Of a DNA stretch of 9,435 nt, positions 1 to 7,154 are shown piece by piece. Source of the stretch: an uncultured Eggerthellaceae bacterium (GTDB lineage Bacteria; Actinomycetota; Coriobacteriia; Coriobacteriales; Eggerthellaceae). Made by a program: the position numbers and the translations under genes. The DNA is taken from positions 1 to 9,435 of the forward strand of contig CAKTXN010000066.1 of assembly GCA_934630905.1 (NCBI GenBank), written 5' to 3'. The number at the start of each line of letters is the position of its first letter. Position 1 is the stretch's first letter. The notes beneath the pieces were generated by a model. That model ran no database searches, was not told the origin of the DNA, and was given only the letters and a program-made list of their open reading frames with translations.

Positions 1-893
<893 letters not shown>

Positions 894-904
894 ATCTTGG
901 TTGC

Positions 905-927
905 CGGTTTCCCGTGAGAGGGAACCG
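905..927 (-). other. Leader hairpin just upstream of 16S
   Basis: On the minus strand, CGGTT+CCC pairs with GGG+AACCG around a TCTCAC loop, with a single A bulged on the 3' arm. It sits about 12 bases before the mature 16S 5' end. Such local hairpins are common in pre-rRNA leaders and take part in processing. The partner sequence for the long RNase III stem would be downstream of 16S, outside the window. Confidence 0.5.
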
Positions 928-1013
928 ACGGGTTTCTTGAAAATTCGAAAAATAAAAGTGAATTCAAAGAAGTATCATGTAAATGTACTCTCTGGCATGT
1001 ATCAATCTGTCTT

Positions 1014-1040
1014 CCGAGGCGCATCGAAAGATGCCCTCGG
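1014..1040 (-). other. Strong hairpin in the rRNA leader
   Basis: On the minus strand, CCGAGG+GCATC pairs perfectly with GATGC+CCTCGG around a UUUC loop, with one bulged G. The 11-bp stem lies in the transcribed leader of the rRNA operon between the inner promoter and 16S. No U-run follows, so it is not a terminator. A role in pre-rRNA folding, antitermination or processing is inferred from its position only. Confidence 0.6.
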
Positions 1041-1055
1041 TTCGTCACAGTATCC

Positions 1056-1064
1056 GGTTCTCAA
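1056..1064 (-). promoter_or_regulatory. Possible rrn leader antitermination box (TTGAGAACC)
   Basis: The minus strand reads CCTTGAGAACCGGATACTGTG here. TTGAGAAC followed by a TGTG-like stretch resembles a conserved segment seen ahead of 16S genes in many actinobacteria, often discussed as boxA-like (Nus factor) sequence. The match is short and from memory, so this is tentative. Its position, between the promoters and the strong hairpin at 1014-1040, is right for such an element. Confidence 0.3.
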
Positions 1065-1089
1065 GGTGCCGAAGGGCCCGTGCCCAACG

Positions 1090-1112
1090 CTCGCGCCTCG
1101 TTGCGGCGCAAG
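1090..1112 (-). other. Hairpin at the predicted 5' end of the pre-rRNA
   Basis: On the minus strand, CTTGCGCC pairs with GGCGCGAG (8 bp, one T-G wobble) around the loop GCAACGA. The predicted start of the inner promoter at 1118-1147 is near 1110-1112, so the transcript would begin with this stem. A stabilising or antitermination role is inference. Confidence 0.45.
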
Positions 1113-1117
1113 AAAGA

Positions 1118-1147
1118 ACTATACCAGCATCCCGCATCCCGTGTCAA
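1118..1147 (-). promoter_or_regulatory. rrn promoter P2 (inner), sigma70-type with extended -10
   Basis: On the minus strand there is a perfect -35 TTGACA (1142-1147), an 18-bp spacer and a -10 TATAGT (1118-1123) preceded by TGG, which gives an extended -10 (TGnTATAGT). The predicted start is near 1111, about 218 bases before 16S. Location and quality fit a strong rRNA promoter. An AT-rich inverted repeat lies immediately upstream in the UP-element position. Confidence 0.85.
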
Positions 1148-1170
1148 GGAAAATTTTCAAGAAATTTTCC
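1148..1170 (-). repeat. AT-rich perfect inverted repeat abutting the P2 -35
   Basis: GGAAAATTT and AAATTTTCC form a perfect 9-bp inverted repeat around a 5-bp centre and end directly against the P2 -35 hexamer. The block covers roughly -37 to -59 of P2. It could work as an UP element contacted by the RNA polymerase alpha subunits, or as an operator for a dimeric regulator. The sequence shows the symmetry; either function is inferred. Confidence 0.6.
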
Positions 1171-1222
1171 GACCCGTTTGCGGCGCGCCCTGCGAGCAGG
1201 GCCTCCGCGGCTGGAGTTAGTC

Positions 1223-1250
1223 ATTATACCAGCCCCCGCCGTTTTGTGAA
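1223..1250 (-). promoter_or_regulatory. rrn promoter P1 (outer), sigma70-type with extended -10
   Basis: On the minus strand there is a consensus -10 TATAAT (1223-1228) preceded by TGG (extended -10). A -35-like TTCACA (1245-1250, 5 of 6 match) lies 16 bp upstream. It sits about 105 bp upstream of the P2 -10 and shares with it the string GCTGGTATA. The predicted start is near 1216. A short hairpin (CCCTG/CAGGG, 1188-1201) falls in the segment transcribed between P1 and P2. Tandem promoters are usual for rRNA operons. Confidence 0.75.
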
Positions 1251-1262
1251 GGGGGTAATTTG

Positions 1263-1297
1263 AAAAAAGAGGGAGACCCCGAAGGATTTCCCTCTTT
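1263..1297 (-). terminator. Intrinsic terminator of the atp operon
   Basis: On the minus strand, AAAGAGGGA pairs perfectly with TCCCTCTTT. Beyond one A-C mismatch, four more pairs (AUCC/GGGU) close a UUCG tetraloop, and a run of U follows. It begins 24 bases after the atpC stop and lies just upstream of the rrn promoters. It should end atp transcription and insulate the rRNA operon. Confidence 0.9.
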
Positions 1298-1320
1298 AGC
1301 TACTATAGGTGGTTGCGATC

Positions 1321-1728
1321 TTACGCAGCGACTGCTTTCAGCTGAGCACCGCACCAGGAAATATCAGCGGCAAGCGTGGTTAGCGCGGCTTCCTCGGGCG
1401 TAAGCTCGGCGAGCTTAGCCTCAAGTCCAGCCAACGTTTCGCGCACTTGATTCGCGTCAACGTCTTCAGCAGGAATTGCGCGGTCTGCCAAAATGATAAC
1501 CTTCTGGCCCGTGACCTGCACATATCCGCCCTGAAGCGCAAAACGTTTCATTTCTCCGCCATTTTCTGCCTGAATGCGAACCACACCGTCGGCAAGAACG
1601 GATACCAGCGGCACGTGTCCGTGCAAGAAGCCCATTTCACCTTCGACGCCCGGCACAACAACCATATAAGCGTCGTCAGAGAGCAACTTTGCTGCAGGCG
1701 TTACGATGTCGCATACAAGCCCAGCCAT
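1321..1728 (-). CDS. atpC: F1Fo ATP synthase subunit epsilon
   Basis: This 135-residue protein is the epsilon subunit of the F1 central stalk, which couples gamma to the c-ring and can inhibit ATP hydrolysis through its C-terminal helices. The N-terminal beta-sandwich carries the family signature around residues 26-45 (PGVEGEMGFLHGHVPLVSVL). A helical hairpin follows from about residue 90 to the end. The length is usual for the family. Its ATG shares one base with the atpD stop (TAATG), a typical translational-coupling junction; an AAGG element 7-8 bases upstream lies inside atpD. It is the last gene of the operon, followed by the terminator at 1263-1297. Confidence 0.97.
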   Translation of the reverse strand: MAGLVCDIVTPAAKLLSDDAYMVVVPGVEGEMGFLHGHVPLVSVLADGVVRIQAENGGEMKRFALQGGYVQVTGQKVIILADRAIPAEDVDANQVRETLAGLEAKLAELTPEEAALTTLAADISWCGAQLKAVAA

Positions 1729-3167
1729 TATTCAGCCTTCTGCATCTCGGCATATGCGGCGTAAACGTCCTCGATGGCTCCCTTATAAACGAAGCACTGC
1801 TCGGGAATGTGGTCGCACTTGCCATCAAGGATCTCGGCGAAGGAACGCACGGTATCCTCGACTTTAACGTACTTACCGGGGTTGCCGGTGAAGACCTCTG
1901 CCACGTGGAACGGCTGACCCAAGAACTTCTGGATCTTACGCGCACGGTTAACGGTAAGCTTCTGCTCTTCGGAAAGCTCGTCCATACCCAAAATCGCAAT
2001 GATATCCTGCAGGTCCTTGTAGCTCTGCAGAATCTGCTGAACGCCTACCGCAACGCGATAGTGCTCTTCGCCAACGATCTCGGGATCGAGTGCGCGAGAA
2101 GAAGAGTCCAGCGGGTCAACAGCCGGGTAAATACCCAGTTCAGCAATGGAACGCGAGAGAACGGTCTTTGCGTCTAAGTGGGTAAACGTCGTTGCAGGAG
2201 CCGGGTCGGTCAAGTCGTCGGCAGGAACGTATACAGCCTGAACGGACGTAATGGAGCCCGTCGTGGTAGACGTAATGCGTTCCTGCAGGTCGCCCATTTC
2301 CGTAGCCAGCGTGGGCTGGTAGCCTACAGCAGAGGGCATACGACCCAACAGAGCGGATACTTCGGAACCAGCCTGGGTGAAGCGGAAAATGTTGTCCATG
2401 AACAACAGAACGTCCTGACCCTGGTCACGGAAGTATTCAGCCTGGGTAAGGCCTGCCAAGCCAACGCGAAGACGTGCTCCGGGAGGCTCGTTCATCTGAC
2501 CGTAAACCAGGCAGGTCTTGTTTACAACGCCGGACTCGCTCATTTCGATGAACAGGTCGGTACCCTCACGAGTACGCTCGCCAACGCCGGTAAACACCGA
2601 TGTGCCGCCGTGCTCTTGAGCCAGGTTGTTGATGAGTTCCTGAATGCAAACGGTCTTGCCTACGCCAGCACCGCCGAACAGACCGGTCTTACCACCCTTA
2701 ACGTAGGGCTCGATCAGGTCGATAACCTTAATACCGGTTTCGAAGATCTCGGTAGAAGTGGTCAACGTTTCGTATGCAGGAGCAGGGTGATGGATGGGCA
2801 TCCACTTGTCAATCTCGGGCATCGGTTTGCCGTCAACAGGCTGTCCCATAACGTTCCAAATGCGACCCAAAGTGTTGGGGCCAACAGGCATCATGATAGG
2901 AGAACCAGTGTCAGTTACTTCGATACCGCGAGTCAGACCATCGGTGGACGACATGGCCACGCAGCGGACCAAGTCACCCGGGAGGTGCATTTGCACCTCA
3001 AGGATGGTGTCAATAACACCAGCCTTGGTAGTTGCATGGACCGTCAGGGCGTTATAAATTGCCGGCATGTTCTCCGGCGAAAACTCAACGTCGACAACAG
3101 CGCCGACGATGCGAACAATGCGTCCGATGCCCTTAGTGGCCGATGCATTTTCAATAGTCTCAGCCAT
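1728..3167 (-). CDS. atpD: F1Fo ATP synthase subunit beta (catalytic)
   Basis: This 479-residue catalytic subunit of F1 makes ATP from ADP and phosphate at the alpha/beta interfaces. Visible motifs are the Walker A P-loop GGAGVGKT (165-172), the catalytic-glutamate region GERTREG (196-202), the Walker B strand LLFMDN (254-259), the alpha/beta signature PAVDPLDSSS (348-357), and the gamma/epsilon-contacting loop DELSEEQ (396-402). In that loop the last residue is Gln rather than the classic Asp. The length is normal. The start ATG directly follows the atpG stop (TAAATG), with a GGAGG ribosome binding site inside the end of atpG. All catalytic residues that I can place are intact. Confidence 0.99.
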   Translation of the reverse strand: MAETIENASATKGIGRIVRIVGAVVDVEFSPENMPAIYNALTVHATTKAGVIDTILEVQMHLPGDLVRCVAMSSTDGLTRGIEVTDTGSPIMMPVGPNTLGRIWNVMGQPVDGKPMPEIDKWMPIHHPAPAYETLTTSTEIFETGIKVIDLIEPYVKGGKTGLFGGAGVGKTVCIQELINNLAQEHGGTSVFTGVGERTREGTDLFIEMSESGVVNKTCLVYGQMNEPPGARLRVGLAGLTQAEYFRDQGQDVLLFMDNIFRFTQAGSEVSALLGRMPSAVGYQPTLATEMGDLQERITSTTTGSITSVQAVYVPADDLTDPAPATTFTHLDAKTVLSRSIAELGIYPAVDPLDSSSRALDPEIVGEEHYRVAVGVQQILQSYKDLQDIIAILGMDELSEEQKLTVNRARKIQKFLGQPFHVAEVFTGNPGKYVKVEDTVRSFAEILDGKCDHIPEQCFVYKGAIEDVYAAYAEMQKAE

Positions 3168-4064
3168 TTATTCCTCCAATGCCGCAGCGCCACCCACGAT
3201 TTCGGTGATTTCCGTGGTAATAGCACCTTGGCGTACGCGGTTATATACTCGGGTCAAAGTTTGAACCATTTCATTGGCGTTGTCGGTCGCCGATTTCATG
3301 GCCGTACGACGAGCCCCTTGCTCGGCAGCAGCCGAATCAATAAGGCCGTGGTACAACGTGGTGCGCACGTAAGCAGGCAAAAGGCCGTTCAAAACGCTTT
3401 CGGCATCGGGCTCGAACTCAACGCCCGTAGAAGCGCTTTGCTCTTCGCCTTCCGCATTCTTCGCATTGCCCAAAAGTGATTCGGTATCAACCGGAAGTAC
3501 CAGTTCAGTGCGAAGAATCTGCTCGGCGGCATTCTTGGCGTGGTTGTAAATCAAATACACCTCGTCAAGATTGCCCGCCTCGTATCCACCAATTGCATAA
3601 GCGGCAATGCTCGAGGCCTCTTCCACCGTAGGATCGGCGGACATGTCCTTGAACTCAAGCGCGGGAGCCACATTACGATACGTAAAGTAGCCCAGCGCTT
3701 TCTTGCCACATGCTACAACCTGCACGGCAGCGCCGGCAGCTTGCTTTTCTTTCATAAGACGCTCTGCGGCGCGCAACACGTTTGTGTTGAAACCGCCCGC
3801 AAGGCCTCTATCCGACACGACAACAACCAGCAGCACGTTTTTGATTTCATCGTGCTTGCTCAGTAGGGCGCTGCCGCTGCCACCCGCCTGCTGCGCGACA
3901 TGTGCCAGCATTTCCATCATGGAGTTGGAATACGGCGTTGAGGCTTCGACGCGCTCGGTTGCGCGGCGAATCTTGGCGGCCGCAACCATTTCCATGGTGC
4001 GAGTGACCTGCTTCGTCGAAGTGACGGAGCCGATGCGCCTTTCTATGTCGTGAAGGTTAGGCAT
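3168..4064 (-). CDS. atpG: F1Fo ATP synthase subunit gamma
   Basis: This 298-residue rotor shaft subunit has N- and C-terminal helices that form the coiled coil turning inside the alpha3beta3 ring. Recognisable segments are the N-terminal TMEMVAAAK (23-31), the central SDRGLAGGFN (84-93), and the C-terminal signature ITTEITEIVGGAAAL (282-296). An acidic, low-complexity stretch at about 200-220 (rich in E, S and N) precedes the C-terminal helix, in a region that varies between species. The ATG at 4064 is preceded by GGAAGG six bases upstream, overlapping the atpA stop; the gap to atpA is 11 bases. An ATG four bases upstream is out of frame. Confidence 0.98.
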   Translation of the reverse strand: MPNLHDIERRIGSVTSTKQVTRTMEMVAAAKIRRATERVEASTPYSNSMMEMLAHVAQQAGGSGSALLSKHDEIKNVLLVVVVSDRGLAGGFNTNVLRAAERLMKEKQAAGAAVQVVACGKKALGYFTYRNVAPALEFKDMSADPTVEEASSIAAYAIGGYEAGNLDEVYLIYNHAKNAAEQILRTELVLPVDTESLLGNAKNAEGEEQSASTGVEFEPDAESVLNGLLPAYVRTTLYHGLIDSAAAEQGARRTAMKSATDNANEMVQTLTRVYNRVRQGAITTEITEIVGGAAALEE

Positions 4065-4075
4065 ACATTACCTTC

Positions 4076-5647
4076 CTATTCCGAGACAGCGAACTGTGCC
4101 TTGAACGCCGTGATGGCATCCACTGCTGCAGCCTCGATTTCGGGGGTGTACTTCTGTTCCTTCACGAGCATTGCGAGAACTTCCGGCTTTGCGCTGCGGA
4201 TGTAGTCCAGCATTTCCGTACGGAAACGAACAACATCGGAAACAGGCAGGTCGTCCAAGAAGCCCTTGTTGCCTGCGAAGATAGCAAGGGACTGCTCTTC
4301 GGCGGGCATCGGCAGGTAACGACCCTGCTTCAGCAGCTCGGTCATACGAGCACCACGCGTCAGCTGATCCTGCGTAGCCTTGTCCAAATCGGAGCCGAAC
4401 TGCGTAAATGCCTGCAGTTCGCGATATGAAGCCAAGTCCAAACGCAAGGAGCCTGCCTGCTGCTTCATAGCCTTGATCTGCGCGGCGCCACCAACGCGGG
4501 AAACGGAGATACCTACGTCAACAGCGGGGCGCTGACCCTGGAAGAACAAGTCGGTCTGCAAGTAAATCTGACCATCGGTAATGGAAATAACGTTGGTCGG
4601 AATGTATGCAGAAACGTCGCCAGCCTGGGTTTCGATGATAGGCAGAGCGGTCATAGAACCGGCACCGTTCTCATCGGACATCTTAACGGCGCGTTCCAGC
4701 AAGCGTGAATGCAGGTAGAAAACGTCGCCAGGATATGCTTCGCGTCCCGGGGGGCGCTTCAGGGTCAACGACATCTGGCGGTAAGCAACGGCCTGCTTGG
4801 ACAGGTCATCGTATACGACGAGCACGTGACGGCCCGGATTCGTAGCGGAAGCCGGCTGGCCATCTTCGCCGTTGTACAGGAAGTATTCGCCAATTGCAGC
4901 GCCCGCCATAGGAGCGATGTACTGCAAAGGTGCGGAATCAGAAGCCGTAGCGGAAACAACGATGGTGTACTCCATGGCGCCGTAACGCTCGAAGGTCTGG
5001 CAGATATTTGCAACCGTGGATGCCTTCTGGCCGATTGCAACATAAATGCAGATCATGTTCTGACCCTTTTGGTTGATGATGGCATCTACCGCAACCGAAG
5101 TCTTACCGGTCTGACGGTCACCAATGATAAGTTCACGCTGACCACGTCCGATAGGAATCATGGAGTCAATAGCCAAGATACCCGTCTGCATGGGCTCGTG
5201 AACCGGCTTACGGGAGATAACACCCGGAGCCTTGAATTCAACGGGGCGATAGCCTTCGGCCTTAATGGGGCCCTTGCCATCGATAGGCATACCGAGGGGG
5301 TTCACTACGCGGCCGAGCATTTCCTTGCCCGACGGAACCTCAACGATACGACCCGTTGTTTTAACTTGATCGTTTTCCTTGATTGCGGTGACATCGCCCA
5401 GCAAAACGGCGCCCACTTCGTCTTCTTCAAGGTTCTGAGCCAAGCCGAATACGGATTGGCCATTCGCCCCGACGAATTCCAGAAGTTCGCCTGCCATGGC
5501 GTCTTTCAATCCATCGATACGCGCAATACCGTCGCCGATCGAGATAACGGTACCCACTTCGCGCGTCTCAACGCTGGTATCCAGCTTGTCGAGCTGCTGA
5601 CGCAAAGCATCGTTGATGGACTGTGCGGTGATTTCAGTCACTAGCAT
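4076..5647 (-). CDS. atpA: F1Fo ATP synthase subunit alpha
   Basis: This non-catalytic nucleotide-binding subunit of F1 is 523 residues from the ATG, or 521 from the GTG two codons later. Motifs are the P-loop GDRQTGKT (176-183), Walker B VVYDDLSKQ (277-285), and the arginine finger in SVSRVGG (R384), which completes the neighbouring beta site. Between the conserved EYF (254-256) and VVYDD there is an insertion of about 12 residues (around EDGQPASATNPG, 261-272) relative to the E. coli protein as I recall it. The start is debatable. The ATG overlaps the atpH stop by 7 nt and lies only 3 bases from GGAGG, whereas GTG at 5641 has the better 9-base spacing and gives MTEITAQS. Confidence 0.98.
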   Translation of the reverse strand: MLVTEITAQSINDALRQQLDKLDTSVETREVGTVISIGDGIARIDGLKDAMAGELLEFVGANGQSVFGLAQNLEEDEVGAVLLGDVTAIKENDQVKTTGRIVEVPSGKEMLGRVVNPLGMPIDGKGPIKAEGYRPVEFKAPGVISRKPVHEPMQTGILAIDSMIPIGRGQRELIIGDRQTGKTSVAVDAIINQKGQNMICIYVAIGQKASTVANICQTFERYGAMEYTIVVSATASDSAPLQYIAPMAGAAIGEYFLYNGEDGQPASATNPGRHVLVVYDDLSKQAVAYRQMSLTLKRPPGREAYPGDVFYLHSRLLERAVKMSDENGAGSMTALPIIETQAGDVSAYIPTNVISITDGQIYLQTDLFFQGQRPAVDVGISVSRVGGAAQIKAMKQQAGSLRLDLASYRELQAFTQFGSDLDKATQDQLTRGARMTELLKQGRYLPMPAEEQSLAIFAGNKGFLDDLPVSDVVRFRTEMLDYIRSAKPEVLAMLVKEQKYTPEIEAAAVDAITAFKAQFAVSE

Positions 5648-6219
5648 TCACCTCCGTCCGTAGTTTGTTTAAGTGCGGTGCGCGCAACTTCGAGCTTGCT
5701 AGCTACCGAAGCATCAATGCGCTTACCGCCTGCTGTTATAAGAATGCCGCCAAGAAGGGACCTATCAAGGCGTTCGCGAAGAACGATCTTGGATCCCAAA
5801 TCGGCCTCAACCTTATTGATAATTACCTCACGCAGATGATCGTCCAGGGGCACTACCGTGGTAACGTCCACAATGGCAACGTTCAACTTGCGTTCAAGCT
5901 GCTCCACAAAGCTCGCGTAAATGCGGTTCACCAGGTCAACATCGCCGCGCTCTGCCATGACGGCCAGCGTTTCAGCCAAAGCCTGGTTGCACGCCGCAAA
6001 CGTGCCGCGCGCAACATCCGCACGACGCGCGGGCTCAGCAGAGGTGTCGCTCAATGCGCCTGCAAGGTCCATGTTCGAACGAATCACCTTGACGATGGTT
6101 TCGAACTGGTCGCGCACCTCGAGAACGGCGTCTTGGCCACCAGCCTCGTATGCGCTGTCAAGCAGGACAGATGCATACGTAAGAACTTTTCCTTGTTCAA
6201 GGTGGCGGTTATTCGGCAT
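5641..6219 (-). CDS. atpH: F1Fo ATP synthase subunit delta (OSCP)
   Basis: This 192-residue stator subunit links the top of F1 to subunit b. The N-terminal helical domain spans about 1-105, and a C-terminal domain carries the OSCP/delta signature around residues 150-180 (LDRSLLGGILITAGGKRIDA followed by SVASKLE). The length is slightly above the family norm of about 180. The gene starts inside the end of atpF (11-nt overlap, ATGCCGAATAA). Its stop lies in the atpA start region, so it is coupled on both sides. Delta is the least conserved of the F1 subunits, but the signature and its place in the operon make the call firm. Confidence 0.95.
   Translation of the reverse strand: MPNNRHLEQGKVLTYASVLLDSAYEAGGQDAVLEVRDQFETIVKVIRSNMDLAGALSDTSAEPARRADVARGTFAACNQALAETLAVMAERGDVDLVNRIYASFVEQLERKLNVAIVDVTTVVPLDDHLREVIINKVEADLGSKIVLRERLDRSLLGGILITAGGKRIDASVASKLEVARTALKQTTDGGEC
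5648..5655 (-). promoter_or_regulatory. Ribosome binding site deciding the atpA start
   Basis: On the minus strand GGAGGTGA is an 8-base match to the consensus Shine-Dalgarno sequence. GGAGG ends 3 bases before ATG (5647) and 9 bases before GTG (5641). The longer spacing is the normal one, so the GTG may be the true start, or both may be used. The site lies inside the last codons of atpH. Confidence 0.6.
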
Positions 6220-6808
6220 TGAAGCTACCTGCCTCGTTCACGTAGCGTTCGATGATTGCGCGATGCTCATCGTCGCTTAAATCTTCACCCACGATGCGAG
6301 CCGTAACAGAAACCGTCAAGTCGGCAACGGAGCTTTGCAGCTCATGCACTGCCTGCTTCTTTTCGGCTTCAATGGCAACTTTCGCCTTTTCGATCATGTT
6401 AGCGGCTTCCACCTGGGCTTTGCCCTCGATGTCGGCCTTAACAGATTCGCCGGCCTTCTTTGCGTCAGCAACGATTTGAGACGCCTGCGCTTTTGCTTCG
6501 GCGAGCTGCTGTTTGTACTCTTCCAGCAACTTCTCGCTTTCGATGCGAGCAGCCTCGGATTTCTCCAGGCTTTCCTTGATGGCAGTCTCGCGACGAACCA
6601 TGATGCCTTCAAACATGGGCCAGCCGAATTTGGCCAGCACAACAACAATGATGATGAAGGCGATGAGCATAGGAACAAACTCATTCATGTCCGGCAGGAT
6701 TGCTGAAATGCCACCCTCTTCTGCCGCAAACGCGAAGGTTGGAAGCGCGCAAACGAGGGCAGACGCCAAGCCTGTTGCGGCCAGCAGTTTCTTTCCTGTT
6801 TTCACCAT
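6209..6808 (-). CDS. atpF: F1Fo ATP synthase subunit b, with signal-peptide-like N-terminus
   Basis: This 199-residue peripheral stalk subunit has one membrane helix (about 46-63, FVPMLIAFIIIVVVLAKFGW) followed by a long charged amphipathic helix rich in A, E, K and Q (about 70-170) that dimerises and reaches up to delta. Ahead of the membrane helix is an extra segment. Residues 1-7 are basic (KTGKK), 8-22 hydrophobic, and AFAA|EE at 26-31 looks like a type I signal peptidase site. E. coli b has no such leader. A Cys at 20 lacks a proper lipobox (V precedes it). The start has GAAGGAAGGTGG upstream. It lies 41 bases after atpE and overlaps atpH by 11 nt. Confidence 0.96.
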   Translation of the reverse strand: MVKTGKKLLAATGLASALVCALPTFAFAAEEGGISAILPDMNEFVPMLIAFIIIVVVLAKFGWPMFEGIMVRRETAIKESLEKSEAARIESEKLLEEYKQQLAEAKAQASQIVADAKKAGESVKADIEGKAQVEAANMIEKAKVAIEAEKKQAVHELQSSVADLTVSVTARIVGEDLSDDEHRAIIERYVNEAGSFNAE

Positions 6809-6849
6809 TCCACCTTCCTTCTTAATTCGATGTGTTTGCTTAGCAAGAA

Positions 6850-7068
6850 CTAGAAGATGAAGGTGGTAACAAAGCCGATCAAGGCCAAAGCTTCAGCCAA
6901 AGCGCCGAAGATCAGGGCGTTGGTGAACAGCTTGCCGGCAAGCTCGGGCTGACGTGCGGAACCGATGCACATACCATAAGCTGCAAGACCCAGACCAATA
7001 CCAGGGCCCAGGGTGCCCAGGCCGTAGCCTACGACCTTCAGAGCGGCGAGAACAATCGTTGTCTCCAT
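6850..7068 (-). CDS. atpE: F1Fo ATP synthase subunit c (proton-type ring subunit)
   Basis: This 72-residue, two-helix proteolipid forms the rotating c-ring. Helix 1 holds the glycine-rich packing motif (GLGTLGPGIGLGLAA, 16-30). The polar loop is ARQPE (38-42). Helix 2 has the ion-binding carboxylate E59 in FGALAEALALIGF. At the place where sodium-type rings have Gln in helix 1 (GxGQG), this protein has Leu (GIGLG), and the residues after E59 are A-L-A rather than S-T, so proton binding is expected. A strong AAGGAGG ribosome binding site lies 9 bases before the ATG, fitting the need for many copies per complex. Confidence 0.98.
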   Translation of the reverse strand: METTIVLAALKVVGYGLGTLGPGIGLGLAAYGMCIGSARQPELAGKLFTNALIFGALAEALALIGFVTTFIF

Positions 7069-7092
7069 TGTTTGTTTCCTCCTTGTTGGATG

Positions 7093-7113
7093 TTCCAGGG
7101 CCTTTCCCTGAAA
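7093..7113 (-). other. Hairpin 5' of atpE
   Basis: On the minus strand TTTCAGGG pairs with CCCTGGAA (8 bp, one T-G wobble) around AAAGG. It ends about 10 bases before the atpE ribosome binding site. No U-run follows. It may protect a processed atpE-proximal mRNA or shape translation initiation; that is inferred from its place before the most needed subunit gene. Confidence 0.5.
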
Positions 7114-7135
7114 CTAGTTACCTATATATGTACCA

Positions 7136-7154
7136 GCCTGGGCTTTTTCCAGGC
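7136..7154 (-). other. Hairpin in the atpB-atpE gap
   Basis: On the minus strand GCCTGG pairs with CCAGGC around a 7-base A-rich loop. It lies 16 bases beyond the atpB stop, and with the hairpin at 7093-7113 it fills the only long gap (101 bases) inside the operon. There is no U-tract behind it, so full termination is unlikely. It could block 3' exonucleases after mRNA cleavage. Confidence 0.45.

Noticed and set aside
901..1263. A 120-codon plus-strand open frame in the rrn leader region
   Set aside because: It overlaps two minus-strand promoters and several leader hairpins, lacks a ribosome binding site and has no protein-like pattern.
2178..3479. A 433-codon open frame on the plus strand
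   Set aside because: It is antisense to atpD and atpG, whose proteins carry all family motifs. The frame stays open because the real genes rarely use codons that read as stops on the other strand; the translation has no recognisable domain.
4709..5644. A 311-codon open frame on the plus strand
   Set aside because: It lies wholly antisense to atpA, with no ribosome binding site or protein features; it is a shadow of codon bias.
6836..6846. TTGCT-AGCAA small palindrome after atpE
   Set aside because: Five pairs around a single base cannot form a useful RNA hairpin, and no further symmetry supports an operator inside the operon.
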